From Pseudomonas frederiksbergensis (GTDB lineage Bacteria; Pseudomonadota; Gammaproteobacteria; Pseudomonadales; Pseudomonadaceae), in assembly GCF_003732705.1 (NCBI RefSeq), contig NZ_MOBR01000041.1:79159-143158 (forward strand): DNA of 64,000 nucleotides. Reading direction: 5' to 3'. Below, piece by piece: positions 1 to 9,215 of this stretch. Each line of letters opens with the position of its first letter. The first letter of the stretch is position 1. Made by a program: the position numbers and the translations under genes. Below the pieces are notes generated by a model. That model searched no databases, was not told the origin of the DNA, and saw only the letters and a program-made list of their open reading frames with translations.

Positions 1-3000
1 CGCTGCTCACTGCGGTGAGCGTACCGTTGGCAATGCTCAGGTCGGCGTTGGTAAAACCGCTGACCGCCTCGCTGAACGTGATGGTCACCAGCGAAGTCTG
101 GCCCAGTGCCAATGTCGGATCGGCGACGACGATGGTCGCGGTCGGCCGCACGGTATCGATGGCGTAGTTGTTCGAATCGGTGGTGCCGGTGCCGGCGTTA
201 CCCGAGGCGTTCTGCACGCCGGTGTTATCCAGGGTGATCAGGTTGCTCGCGTCGGTGATGGCGGTGGTCGGGGTGAAGGTCGCCGTCCAGGTGATGCCGC
301 CATCGCTGCTGCTCACTGCGGTGAGTGTGCCGTTGGCGATGGTCAGGTCGGCGTTGCTGAAACCGGTCACGGCCTCGCTGAAGGTAATGGTCACCAGCGA
401 GGTTTCACCGATGTTCAGCGCGTTGTCGGCGACCACAATGGTGGCGGTCGGCAGCACGGTGTCGATGGTGAAGTTGGCCGAGTTGGTGATGCCGACCCCG
501 GCGTTGCCGGCGAGATCGGCCACGCCGCCGTTGTTCAGGCTGATCAGGTTGGTGGTTTCGCGCACGCCAACCGTCGGCGTGAAGGTCGCGGTCCAAGTGA
601 TGCCGCCATCGCTGCTGCTGACCGCGCTCAAGGTGCCGTTCGGAATGCTCAAGTCGCTGTTGTCAAATCCGCTGACCGCCTCGCTGAAGGTGATGGTCAC
701 CAGCGAGGTTTCGCCGGCACTCAGGGTTGGGTCGGCGACCACGATAGTGGCGGTCGGACGCAGGCTGTCGATCACGTAGTTGTTGGAATCGGTGGTGCCC
801 GCGCCAGCGTTGCCGGCCACGTCCGCGACCCCGGTGTTGTTCAGCGTAATGATGTTGGTCGCATCGTTGACGCTGCCGCTCGGGGTGAAGGTCGCGGTGT
901 AGGTGATGTTGTCGCTGGTGGTCAGGCCACTCAGACTGCCGTTTTCCACCGTGAAGTCGGCGAGGGTCAGGCCGGTCACCGCTTCGTTGAAGGTAATGGT
1001 CACCACCGAGGTTTGGCCGAGGGCCAGGGTCGGATCGGCAACGACGATGGTCGCGGTAGGGCGCTGGGTGTCGATGGCGTAGTTGTTCGAATCGGTGCTG
1101 CCGACGCCGACGTTGCCGGAGACAGTGGCTTGTACGCCGGTGTTGTCCAGGGTGACCAGGTTGCTCGCATCGGTGATGGCGCTGGTCGGGGTGAAGGTCG
1201 CGGTCCAGGTAATCCCGCCGTCGCTGCTGCTGACTGCCGTCAATGTGCCGTTGGCGATGGTCAAGTCAGCGTTGGTGAATCCGGTCACGGCTTCGGAGAA
1301 GGTGATGGTCACCACTGAGGTTTCGCCAATGCTCAGCGCATTGTCGGCAACCACGATGGTCGCGGTCGGCGCCACGGTGTCGACGGTGTAATTGCCAGAG
1401 TTGGTGGTGCCCGTGCCCGCGTTACCGGCCAGGTCGGCGATGCCGGTGTTGGCCAGGGTAATGATGTTGGTCGTGTCTTTGACGCCAGCGGTCGGGGTGA
1501 AAGTCGCGGTCCAGGTGATGCCGCCGTCGCTGCTGCTGACGGCAGTCAATGTGCCGTTGGCAATCGCCAGGTCGGCGTTGGTGAAACCGCTGACCGCCTC
1601 AGAGAAGGTGATGGTCACCAACGAGGTTTCACCGACGCTCAGGGCCGGGTCGGCGAGGACGATGGTCGCCGTCGGGCGCTGGGTGTCGATCACGTAGTTG
1701 CTGGAGTCGGTAGTGCCGCTGCCAGCGTTGCCCGCCAAATCCTGCACACCGGTGTTGTCCAGGGTGATCACGTTGGTCGCGTCGGTGATGCTGGCGCTCG
1801 GTGTGAAGGTCGCGGTCCAGGTAATGCCGCCATCGGCGCTGCTCACCGCCGTCAATGTGCCGTTGGCAATGGTCAGGTCGGCGTTGGTAAAACCGCTGAC
1901 CGCTTCACTGAAGGTGATGGTCACCAGCGAGGTGTCGCCGATTTTCAGCGCGGTGTCCGCCAACACAATCGAGGCCGTCGGGCGCACGGTGTCGACGGTG
2001 TAGTTGCCGGAGTTGGTGACGCCTGTGCCGACGTTGCCGGAGCTGGTCGCCTGAATACCGGTGTTGTCCAGCGTGATGATGTTGGTCGCGTCGTTGATGC
2101 TGGTGGTCGGCGTGAACGTCGCGGTCCAGGTAATCCCGCCATCGCTGCTGCTCACGGCGGTCAACGTGCCGTTGGCAAGGGTCAGGTCGGCGTTGGTGAA
2201 ACCGGTGACGGCCTGGCTGAAGGTGATGGTCACCAAGGACGTATCGCCGATTTTCAGCGCGGTGTCGGCCAATACAATGGTCGCGGTCGGGCGCACGGTG
2301 TCGACGATGTAGTTGTTCGAGTTGGTGGTGCCGCTGCCGGCATTGCCTTGCAGGTCAGCCACGCCGGTGTTGGCCAGGGTGATGACGTTGGTTGTATCGC
2401 TGACGCTGGCGGTCGGGGTGAAGGTCGCGGTCCAGGTGATGCCGCCGTCGCCGCTGGTCACTGCGGTCAGCGTGCCGTTGGCGATAGACAGATCGGCGTT
2501 GGTGAAACCGCTCACGGCTTCGCTGAAGGTGATGGTCACCAGCGAGGTTTCACCGGCACTCAAATTGGTGTCGGCGACCACGATGGTCGCGGTTGGACGT
2601 GCGGTGTCGACCGTGTAGTTGGCGGAATTGGTGGTGCCAGTGCCGGCGTTGCCTGCCAAATCCTGCACGCCGGTGTTGTCCAGGGTGATGACGTTGGTCG
2701 TGTCGGTGATGCTGGTGGATGGCGTGAACGTGCCCGTCCAGGTGATGCCGCCATCGGCGCTGCTCACCGCCGTCATGGTGCCGTTGGCGAGGGTCAGGTC
2801 GGCGTTGGTGAAACCGCTGACCGCTTCGCTGAAGGTGATGGTCACCAGCGAGGTGTCGCCGATTTTCAACGCGGTGTCCGCCATCACGATGGTCGCCGTC
2901 GGGCGCTGGGTGTCGATGGCGTAGTTGTTCGAGTTGGTCACGCCGACGCCGGCGTTGCCGGACAGGTCTTGCACGCCGGTCTTGTCCAGGGTGATGAGGT

Positions 3001-3542
3001 TGGTGCTGTCGGTCAGGCCGGCGGTCGGCGTGAAGGTCGCCGTCCAGGTGACGCCGCCGTCGCCGCTGGTCACCGCCGTGAGTGTGCCGTTGGCGATGGT
3101 CAGGTCGGCGTTGGTGAAACCGGTCACGGCTTCACTGAAGGTGATGGTCACCAACGAGGTTTCGCTGCTATTGAGCGCGTTGTCCGCGACGACAATGGTC
3201 GCCGTCGGCGCCACTGTGTCGTGGATCACGTAGTTGTTGGAGGTGCCGGAACCGGTGCCGACGTTGCCCGACAAATCCTGCACACCCGTAGTGTCGAGGG
3301 TGATGCTGTTGGTCGATGCATTGATATTGCCCGCCGCCGTCAGGGTCGCGGTCCAGGTGATGCCGCCGTCGCTGCTGCTCACGGCCGACAGTGTGCCGTT
3401 GGCCACGGTCAGGTCGGCGTTGGTGAAATTATTCACGGCCTCGCTGAAGGTGATGGTCACCAGCGAGGTACCACCGGAGTTCAGGTTGGTGGTGCCGACC
3501 ACGATGCTGGACACCGTCGGCGGCGTCACGTCCGGCAGGTAG
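1..3542 (-). repeat. Tandem Ig-like repeats of 306-309 bp in the LEPR-XLL protein
   Basis: The coding sequence repeats every 306 or 309 bp, with unit boundaries near 3542, 3233, 2924, 2618, 2312, 2003, 1697, 1391, 1082, 776 and 470, and continues past the left edge. Each unit carries ATIVVADNAL, SLVTITFSEAV, NADLTIANGTL, GGITWTATFTPT and ITLDNTGVQ-like segments, typical of bacterial Ig-like domains in adhesins. Units differ by many substitutions, so they are older or less homogenised than the LapA repeats. Confidence 0.85.
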
Positions 3543-5383
3543 TTGGTATTGACCACACCGCCGTCGTTGAAGATGTTGTTCACCGCCGCCGGGACGCTGC
3601 CCGTACTGCCGCCGCCCACCGCCAAGCCACCCGCGCCGCTGCCGCCGGCGTTGCCGGCCAGGGCGCCAAAGTTGGCCGCCGTCATCAACAGCGTGCCTTT
3701 GTTCCAGATCGCGCCCACGCCTTTGCCGGCCGCGCCACCGTTGTCAGAGGAGCCCCCCAGCCCACCGCCACCGCCGCCACCGCCACCGGCCGCGACGTTG
3801 TTGGAGATGACGGACGTACCGACCACCGTCAGGGTGCCGGTGGAGGCGTTGTAGATACCGCCAGACGCCGAAGAACCGGCCCGACCGGCATGGTCCCAAC
3901 CGGAACCACCGCCACCGCCACCGATGGACACCGTGCCGTTGGTCGCCGTGCCGCCGCTGCCGCCGCTACTGTAATTGGACGCGCCGATGCCGCCGGCACC
4001 GCCGACGGTGGTCCCGCCTTTGCCGCCCATGTAGTTGACGTTGTAGGTGCCGCCATTCCCGCCACTGCCCGCCCCGCCGGCCGTACCGGCATACACGCCA
4101 GTGCCGAAACCGGCAGTGCCACCATGACCACCGGTTTGACCGCCCAGCGCACCGCCACCACCACCGCCACCGCCGACCGCACCGCCGACATAAGGCGCGG
4201 TAACGCCACCGCCGCCACCGCCGCCCGAGGCTGCGTTATCGGTCACGGTGACGTTTCTGAGGGTCAGGTTGCCGGAGTTGAGAATCCCGCCACCCATCGC
4301 CCCGGCACCGTCGGTGCCCGCCGCCGCACCCACACCGGCCACCATGCCCTGCTTGATGACCAAGCCGTCGAAGGTCGCCGTGATCCCGGAGTTAACCTGT
4401 ATCACGCGGGTTTTGTACTGGCCGTTCAGGGTGATATCGGCAACGCCGTCGTTATTCAGGTCGCCGTCAATGGTGACGTTCTTGGTGACGGTCAGTTGCG
4501 AGTTCAGGCCAATGATCATGCTGGTACTGAAGGTGACGGTGTCACCGGCCACGGCACTGGACAGGGCGGTACGCAACGAACCCACGCCGCTGTCGGCGTT
4601 GTTGACCACGGTCAGCGTCGCCAGGCTGTACTGGTAACCGGCCATGGACTCGGATGACAACACGCTGCGGCTTTCAATACTGCCGGTGGCGATTTCCAGG
4701 TTCCAGTCGCCGCCCACGCCGGTGCGGTTGGTGGACGCGGCGATGTCGCGCCCGGTGAGCTGCGCCAGCGAGTCGACAAAACTCACGCCGCGTTCATCGG
4801 CGCCGGTATTACAGGCGTAGATCAGGATGTCGCCACCGACGTTCATATCCTTGCCGATCTGCGCCAGCACATCGCTGCGCTCGGCAACGTTGTCCGCCGA
4901 CAGGTAGCTGTTACCCAGCCATAGGTCGCCGGCATTGCCGTGGGCGATGATCTGCACCGAACTCACGCCCTGATGGGTGTCGAGGTAAGCGGCAATCTGC
5001 TGCAAGCCGTCCTTGGTCGCGTCCAGCGTCACCACTTCGGTGCCCGGTGCCACGCCTTTGAGCAGGCTGTCGGTGTCTTTGATGCGCGAATCGACGAACA
5101 CCACGCTCTGCCCAGGTACGGCAGTGGGTGTGGCCGCCGGCGCGGGAGTCGCGGCGGAGGCGTTGTCTGCCTGGCCGTGGGTGTCTTTGCTCGCCGTCGG
5201 GTGGTCGGCAGCGGGCGGCTTGGCGGCATCAGCCGTGGGGTGACTGTCCGGTTGGGCCGCATCGGCCACGGTGGCCGCGACGGCGCCGTCGAACAGCATG
5301 CGCGGTTCCAGGGACATGATCATCGGCGATGCCAGTACGCGAGCGCCCTGGGCCTTGTGCGATTTGCCGTTGTTCCACCACAT
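1..5383 (-). CDS. Giant LEPR-XLL/DUF4347 repeat protein (N-terminal part; 3' end outside window)
   Basis: Open minus-strand frame that runs off the left edge, so about 1,794 N-terminal codons are visible and the C-terminus is missing. The start is the ATG at 5381-5383, preceded by a GGTGAG ribosome site. Residues 24-34 read SLEPRMLFDGA, the LEPR-XLL motif found near the N-terminus of large secreted repeat proteins. Residues about 92-248 match DUF4347 (VVFVDSRI, IIAHGNAGDLWLG, ILIYACNTGAD). Residues about 251-375 look like a beta-helix entry (SGVGSLRTAL). Residues about 378-608 are extremely glycine-rich. From about residue 615 onward come Ig-like repeats of 102-103 residues with the recurring phrase SLVTITFSEAV. 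There is no conventional signal peptide. I infer a surface or released adhesin exported by the neighbouring HlyD/M50 genes. It differs from LapA in repeat type and N-terminus. The family call is firm; the function is inferred. Confidence 0.85.
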   Translation of the reverse strand, partial: MWWNNGKSHKAQGARVLASPMIMSLEPRMLFDGAVAATVADAAQPDSHPTADAAKPPAADHPTASKDTHGQADNASAATPAPAATPTAVPGQSVVFVDSRIKDTDSLLKGVAPGTEVVTLDATKDGLQQIAAYLDTHQGVSSVQIIAHGNAGDLWLGNSYLSADNVAERSDVLAQIGKDMNVGGDILIYACNTGADERGVSFVDSLAQLTGRDIAASTNRTGVGGDWNLEIATGSIESRSVLSSESMAGYQYSLATLTVVNNADSGVGSLRTALSSAVAGDTVTFSTSMIIGLNSQLTVTKNVTIDGDLNNDGVADITLNGQYKTRVIQVNSGITATFDGLVIKQGMVAGVGAAAGTDGAGAMGGGILNSGNLTLRNVTVTDNAASGGGGGGGVTAPYVGGAVGGGGGGGGALGGQTGGHGGTAGFGTGVYAGTAGGAGSGGNGGTYNVNYMGGKGGTTVGGAGGIGASNYSSGGSGGTATNGTVSIGGGGGGSGWDHAGRAGSSASGGIYNASTGTLTVVGTSVISNNVAAGGGGGGGGGLGGSSDNGGAAGKGVGAIWNKGTLLMTAANFGALAGNAGGSGAGGLAVGGGSTGSVPAAVNNIFNDGGVVNTNYLPDVTPPTVSSIVVGTTNLNSGGTSLVTITFSEAVNNFTNADLTVANGTLSAVSSSDGGITWTATLTAAGNINASTNSITLDTTGVQDLSGNVGTGSGTSNNYVIHDTVAPTATIVVADNALNSSETSLVTITFSEAVTGFTNADLTIANGTLTAVTSGDGGVTWTATFTPTAGLTDSTNLITLDKTGVQDLSGNAGVGVTNSNNYAIDTQRPTATIVMADTALKIGDTSLVTITFSEAVSGFTNADLTLANGTMTAVSSADGGITWTGTFTPSTSITDTTNVITLDNTGVQDLAGNAGTGTTNSANYTVDTARPTATIVVADTNLSAGETSLVTITFSEAVSGFTNADLSIANGTLTAVTSGDGGITWTATFTPTASVSDTTNVITLANTGVADLQGNAGSGTTNSNNYIVDTVRPTATIVLADTALKIGDTSLVTITFSQAVTGFTNADLTLANGTLTAVSSSDGGITWTATFTPTTSINDATNIITLDNTGIQATSSGNVGTGVTNSGNYTVDTVRPTASIVLADTALKIGDTSLVTITFSEAVSGFTNADLTIANGTLTAVSSADGGITWTATFTPSASITDATNVITLDNTGVQDLAGNAGSGTTDSSNYVIDTQRPTATIVLADPALSVGETSLVTITFSEAVSGFTNADLAIANGTLTAVSSSDGGITWTATFTPTAGVKDTTNIITLANTGIADLAGNAGTGTTNSGNYTVDTVAPTATIVVADNALSIGETSVVTITFSEAVTGFTNADLTIANGTLTAVSSSDGGITWTATFTPTSAITDASNLVTLDNTGVQATVSGNVGVGSTDSNNYAIDTQRPTATIVVADPTLALGQTSVVTITFNEAVTGLTLADFTVENGSLSGLTTSDNITYTATFTPSGSVNDATNIITLNNTGVADVAGNAGAGTTDSNNYVIDSLRPTATIVVADPTLSAGETSLVTITFSEAVSGFDNSDLSIPNGTLSAVSSSDGGITWTATFTPTVGVRETTNLISLNNGGVADLAGNAGVGITNSANFTIDTVLPTATIVVADNALNIGETSLVTITFSEAVTGFSNADLTIANGTLTAVSSSDGGITWTATFTPTTAITDASNLITLDNTGVQNASGNAGTGTTDSNNYAIDTVRPTATIVVADPTLALGQTSLVTITFSEAVSGFTNADLSIANGTLTAVSS

Positions 5384-5424
5384 GCTGCTCACCGAAATCG
5401 AACTTTTATGACAGCCAATAAAAA

Positions 5425-5454
5425 GCCGCGATCAATTGATCGCGGCGTCTGATT
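5425..5454 (-). terminator. Rho-independent terminator after the sulfotransferase gene
   Basis: Read on the minus strand, a perfect palindrome (about 5425-5446, core CCGCGATCAATTGATCGCGG) is followed by TTTTTATT. It overlaps the last codons and stop of the sulfotransferase gene and ends about 40 nt before the start codon of the giant LEPR-XLL gene, so it may limit read-through into that gene. Confidence 0.75.
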
Positions 5455-6280
5455 TCATACGGATGACATTGGCGGCGCTGGATGATCCATCGTGCCAAAA
5501 GGATAACTCTGCGTATTTGTCGAAGAGGTCCGGCGGCAGGATCGTTCGCCGGGACTGCAAGGCGACCTTGGGTTTGACCCGATGCAACCCCGAGACGCCC
5601 AGGGCCTGGTCAAACTCCGGCGCGTCGTAGACGAGGTTGTCGAAATCATGCTCGAACCACGGCTCGCCGATGAATTCGTAGACCAGTCGAAGTACCCTCT
5701 CGGGCGCCTGGCTGAGCAGGTCGTAATCGATAATCAGCAAGGAGTCGGCGTTTTCGCCGTAATAGGCTTCTTTGAGTGCGGTCCAGGCAAAACCCACCAG
5801 GCGATTGCGCTGGGCCAGGGTTTCACAACGGCTATAGACGGTGTTGCGCTCGATTTCGTCGTTGAACAGCTTGGTGTTCTCGAACGGGTTAGCGCGGTAC
5901 AAGCGCTCAAGGCTGTCCATCACCCAGGCGACGTTGCGCACACAGGCAATGGTTTTGGCTTGGGGAAACAGGTCCTGCAACGCGGGCAAGCGTGCGCACC
6001 ACTGACGATTGGTATCGAAGATGACGGGTTTGTCGGCCTGCTCGGCGTAGTAGGAGTCGAACAACCCGCGCAACAGACGACGCCGCATAGGCTTGTCGAT
6101 CACAGCACCGAACTCGCTGCCGGCGCTGCATTGTTCCAGAACACTGGTGAAGAGTGTGCCGACCGGGCTGCTCATGCCCGCATGAAAACGCGGGTTCTGC
6201 AGAAGAATAGCCGACAGCAGGGTGGAACCTGAGCGCGGCAAACCGGAGATAAAGTGGAACTGCTGCAATCCCTTCACCAT
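5432..6280 (-). CDS. Sulfotransferase family protein
   Basis: Encodes 282 residues from an ATG at 6280 that has a good AAAGGGA ribosome site about 10 nt upstream; an in-frame ATG at 6316 would add 12 residues and fits less well. The N-terminus has the PAPS-binding 5'-phosphosulfate loop FISGLPRSGSTLL, and later ACVRNVAWVMDSL looks like the 3'-phosphate-binding segment, as in PF13469-type sulfotransferases. Such enzymes move sulfate from PAPS to hydroxyl or amine groups on sugars, peptides or small molecules. No signal peptide is seen, so it is cytoplasmic. It lies between a glycosyltransferase and the giant LEPR-XLL gene on the same strand, which suggests that it modifies a glycan or residue linked to that protein. 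The substrate is not known from sequence. Confidence 0.85.
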   Translation of the reverse strand: MVKGLQQFHFISGLPRSGSTLLSAILLQNPRFHAGMSSPVGTLFTSVLEQCSAGSEFGAVIDKPMRRRLLRGLFDSYYAEQADKPVIFDTNRQWCARLPALQDLFPQAKTIACVRNVAWVMDSLERLYRANPFENTKLFNDEIERNTVYSRCETLAQRNRLVGFAWTALKEAYYGENADSLLIIDYDLLSQAPERVLRLVYEFIGEPWFEHDFDNLVYDAPEFDQALGVSGLHRVKPKVALQSRRTILPPDLFDKYAELSFWHDGSSSAANVIRMKSDAAIN

Positions 6281-6428
6281 AGTCAAAAGTCCCTTTGTAG
6301 GTCGAGCGTAATCCATTGCAACGTAGAGCGACTAGTGGTGTTTTGATATCAATTCGAAGCTAAAAAGCCAGCTTTCCTTTGAAAGTAGCGCGCCAGACGT
6401 GGTGAAACGTTTAATCAGGCCACTGAAA

Positions 6429-8027
6429 TTATTTGTCCCGGTCCCCGTGTCCCATCAAAAACAACCGCGCCCGGTTATTGCCTGCTGCCGTTTCACTGAC
6501 TTTTTGCCAGCCTGCGGGCAGCGGGGCGAATTCATCGGGCTGGTCGGCGGTACTGATCAACCACACACGTCCTGTACCTGAAGGTAGTTCACTGAGGCGA
6601 TCGAGGTAGATTTTTTGCGCGTTGTCATCGACCAGCGTGCCAAACCCGTAGGCATTCGGGCGGCTGGAAGCACCCTCGGCCGAGGGCGGCGTGTAGAGCA
6701 ATGGCGCGGCGTTGGTGTGGTTGTAATAGACATAGGGCATGTACCAGAGCAGGTCGCTGATAACGATCCGGTCGCCCTCGACGTAATGCTGATTGACGAA
6801 CTCGACCATCACGCTGGTCTGGTCATTCACATCCACCGTGGCGTTGGTCTTGAGTCCCACCAGTTCAGTGCCGAGCAACAGCACCAGCAATGCCAGCGCC
6901 ACCACGCGAAAGCCGTCCAGCAGCCGATCGATGGCCAGCCCCAGGATCAACGGCAACCCCAGGGCAAAAGCGGTCAGGTAGCGCTCGATAAACACCGGCG
7001 AGATAAACGACACGCCGAACACCAGCAGCAGCGGGACCAGGGTGTACAGCGCCAGCAAGGCACTCCAGCGATAGAGGCTGCGATCACGGACCACCGTCAG
7101 CACAATCACCACGAGCAAGAGCGCTGGCAGAGCGGCGAACATCAGCCACGGCAAGTTATCGCCATCGTCCTGGATCATATAGTCCCAGATCATCGATGGC
7201 AGCGAACTCAGGCTGACGGGCAGCTCCCAGCCCACGTCACCATTGGCTTTGAGCGCATCCATGTGCTGAATCAAATCGATCAGGCCAGGCAACCAGGGCA
7301 GGAACAGCACCACAATCGCGACGTTGGCCAGCCACCAGGGCGGCCGGGTGATGTGCTTCATCGGATGAGTCGGGTGCAAACGCAAGACCAGCAGGTACGC
7401 CCAATGCACAATCACGCAAAGGGCCGTGAAGTAGTGGGTGTAGAACCCCGCCGCCATCAACAGGGCGTAGATCACCAGATGTCGCGTATGCCGGGGCTGC
7501 TTGACCCAGTACACCAGCGCAATCGTCGCGCCGAGCAACCACAGCCCCAGCAGCGAGTACATCCGTACTTCCTGGCTGTAGCGCACCGCCGTGGGCAGTA
7601 AGGCCAGCAACAGACCGGCCAGCAGCGCGGCACGGGGATTGGCCATCAGCCGCACCAGCCAGAAACCCAGCGCCACCGTGGCAATACCCGGCAATGCACT
7701 CAGGCTGCGGATTGAGAAAATGCCGTTGCCGAATACTTCGATCCAGCCGTGCAACACCATGAAATACAGCGGCGGGTGCACGTCATGGGCGGCGTGAAAC
7801 CAGATATCGCCCAATGAATACTGGCTCATCAACAGGCTTGAGCCTTCGTCGCCCCAAATGGCGGCGGCGGTGAGGTAGTAAAAACGTACAGCCGCGGCCA
7901 ACACCAGAATCAGCCAGAACCCGTAATCAGCCAGCCATTGCGGCAGCGGCGAAAACGCGGTGGATTGGGTGCGACCGGCACGTCCATCCGGCCGGCCGGT
8001 CAGTTCTGTTTCCCTGCGGTACTTCAT
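6429..8027 (-). CDS. GT39-type membrane glycosyltransferase (ArnT/PMT-like)
   Basis: 532 residues with about a dozen hydrophobic membrane segments, the layout of GT-C fold glycosyltransferases that use polyprenyl-phosphate sugars. The acidic motif IWGDEGSS lies in the first external loop after the first membrane segment, and DVHPPLYFMVL is the conserved His-Pro-Pro motif of the PMT/ArnT group. The C-terminal part is a soluble periplasmic domain (ISDLLWYMPYVYY). A GGGGA ribosome site precedes the start codon. It shares a strand with the sulfotransferase and the LEPR-XLL protein downstream, with about 150 bp between it and the sulfotransferase. It could glycosylate the exported giant protein in the periplasm or act on a surface glycan. 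The family assignment is firm; the target is inference. Confidence 0.87.
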   Translation of the reverse strand: MKYRRETELTGRPDGRAGRTQSTAFSPLPQWLADYGFWLILVLAAAVRFYYLTAAAIWGDEGSSLLMSQYSLGDIWFHAAHDVHPPLYFMVLHGWIEVFGNGIFSIRSLSALPGIATVALGFWLVRLMANPRAALLAGLLLALLPTAVRYSQEVRMYSLLGLWLLGATIALVYWVKQPRHTRHLVIYALLMAAGFYTHYFTALCVIVHWAYLLVLRLHPTHPMKHITRPPWWLANVAIVVLFLPWLPGLIDLIQHMDALKANGDVGWELPVSLSSLPSMIWDYMIQDDGDNLPWLMFAALPALLLVVIVLTVVRDRSLYRWSALLALYTLVPLLLVFGVSFISPVFIERYLTAFALGLPLILGLAIDRLLDGFRVVALALLVLLLGTELVGLKTNATVDVNDQTSVMVEFVNQHYVEGDRIVISDLLWYMPYVYYNHTNAAPLLYTPPSAEGASSRPNAYGFGTLVDDNAQKIYLDRLSELPSGTGRVWLISTADQPDEFAPLPAGWQKVSETAAGNNRARLFLMGHGDRDK

Positions 8028-8223
8028 GCATTCCCCGCCTGGTCAAAAAAATCTGATCACTCTTGGAGCCCTCAGCACGCCCGGGAGTTCGCTCGATGCT
8101 GCCCCCATCTTTGTGAGAACGCAATCCAGCGACTTTTACATCAGCGTCTACGCTGAGGAGTGGCCCGGACAGTAGCGTCGAGCCAGTACGGTCTCCTCCA
8201 AAAACCACATGGATGAAATAACT

Positions 8224-8847
8224 ATGGACGTGTTTCTCGGAACCATTCTTCCCTTCGGCTTCCCCTATGCTCCCAGCGGTTGGATGCAAGCCAACGGGCA
8301 GACGCTGCCGGTCAACCAGTACAACGCGCTGTTCGCTTTACTGGGTGTGATCTATGGCGGTAACGGGCAGCAAACTTTCATGCTGCCCAACCTGTGCGGG
8401 CGCCTGCCGATGCACCAGGGACAAGGCGTCAATCTGACGAACCGGACCATCGGTGAAGTCATCGGCACGGAAAACACCAGCGTTTTGTTGGCTAACCTGC
8501 CGCCTCACGCCCCCGTCATCACCGCCACCGCCACCTCGGCCCTGACCGCCAGCACCACGGTCAACCTCGCCAGTGTCGCCAGCACCCCCACTACCGCGCC
8601 GTCGAATGACAATGCCTACATTGGCGCCTCTATTGCCTCGGGACCGACCTCCGCCGCGATTTTCTCGACCGCGCAGGGCGCCAATCCGATCGCGCTCAAA
8701 GGCGTCAACAGCACCGTGGGCGGCACCGTCAACGTGACCGCCACCGCGCAGACCATCGGCAGCGGCTCACCGCTGGGCATCGTCAACCCGGTTCTGGTGG
8801 TGAACTTCTGTGTCGCCCTGCAAGGGCTTTTCCCTTCGCGCAACTGA
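8224..8847 (+). CDS. Phage tail-collar-domain (microcystin-dependent-protein-like) protein
   Basis: 207 residues. The start chosen is ATG 8224, giving MDVFLGTILPFGF and preceded by GGATGA; an in-frame ATG at 8209 adds five residues. The N-terminal half is a tail-collar fold (FGFPYAPSGWMQANGQ, ALFALLGVIYGGNGQQTF, LPNLCGRLPMHQGQG), as in the MdpB family. The C-terminal half is Ala/Thr/Ser-rich and ends in NPVLVVNFCVALQG, the typical last strand. No phage genes surround it. These proteins occur as small clusters in non-phage loci, often beside large surface proteins. It diverges from the glycosyltransferase gene and is followed at once by a strong terminator. The role is unknown. Confidence 0.85.
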   Translation: MDVFLGTILPFGFPYAPSGWMQANGQTLPVNQYNALFALLGVIYGGNGQQTFMLPNLCGRLPMHQGQGVNLTNRTIGEVIGTENTSVLLANLPPHAPVITATATSALTASTTVNLASVASTPTTAPSNDNAYIGASIASGPTSAAIFSTAQGANPIALKGVNSTVGGTVNVTATAQTIGSGSPLGIVNPVLVVNFCVALQGLFPSRN

Positions 8848-8854
8848 CCCAAGT

Positions 8855-8889
8855 GTCGGGGCCTAATGGCCCCGACCTTCTATTTTTTT
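8855..8889 (+). terminator. Rho-independent terminator after the tail-collar gene
   Basis: A perfect nine-base stem (GTCGGGGCC, TAAT loop, GGCCCCGAC) is followed by TTCTATTTTTTT. It lies between the tail-collar gene and the DUF6916 gene, whose ribosome site begins just after the T-run. Confidence 0.88.
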
Positions 8890-8903
8890 CAGGGAGCAGA
8901 TTC

Positions 8904-9215
8904 ATGCTTGATCAGATTACCGGCGACCACTTCCGCCTGTTGCTCGGCACCTCCAAGCCGCTGTACCTCAGCGATGGCAGCGAGATACCGGTGGTGATCG
9001 TGTCCGTGGTGGACAAGCCCAATGCCCGCATGTCGGCCACCGGACGCATGCCGTTTGGCGTTGAACTGAGCAGCGCGGTTCAGACGACCTTCATCGACGG
9101 TCCCTGTGCCATCGAGCTGCCGGAGCTGGGCCGGATCGAAGGTATCGTTGTTTCGCGCACCCCGGAGCTTGGGCGCGACGCCAGCCACATCTACTTCGAC
9201 ATCACCGTCAACTGA
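8904..9215 (+). CDS. DUF6916 family protein
   Basis: 103 residues from the ATG at 8904, preceded by CAGGGAG. A longer reading from a GTG at 8853 would lie inside the terminator and is rejected. The sequence (MLDQITGDHFRLLL, ARMSATGRMPFGVEL, IYFDITVN) resembles the small DUF6916 proteins that accompany tail-collar genes. There is no signal peptide and no membrane segment. It is predicted to be mostly beta strand. Its last bases overlap the 3' end of the convergent acetyltransferase gene. The strong hairpin upstream means it is either expressed by read-through or has its own promoter inside the preceding gene. Its function is unknown. Confidence 0.7.
   Translation: MLDQITGDHFRLLLGTSKPLYLSDGSEIPVVIVSVVDKPNARMSATGRMPFGVELSSAVQTTFIDGPCAIELPELGRIEGIVVSRTPELGRDASHIYFDITVN

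Noticed and set aside
168..4657. Series of plus-strand open frames of about 101 codons, and one of 769 codons, opposite the LEPR-XLL gene
   Set aside because: Their 306-309-bp spacing is the repeat period of the real minus-strand gene, and the encoded proteins are low-complexity.
8224..9215. Prophage or tailocin remnant suggested by the tail-collar domain
   Set aside because: No other phage structural, lysis or integrase genes flank it, and such collar-domain proteins are common outside phages.
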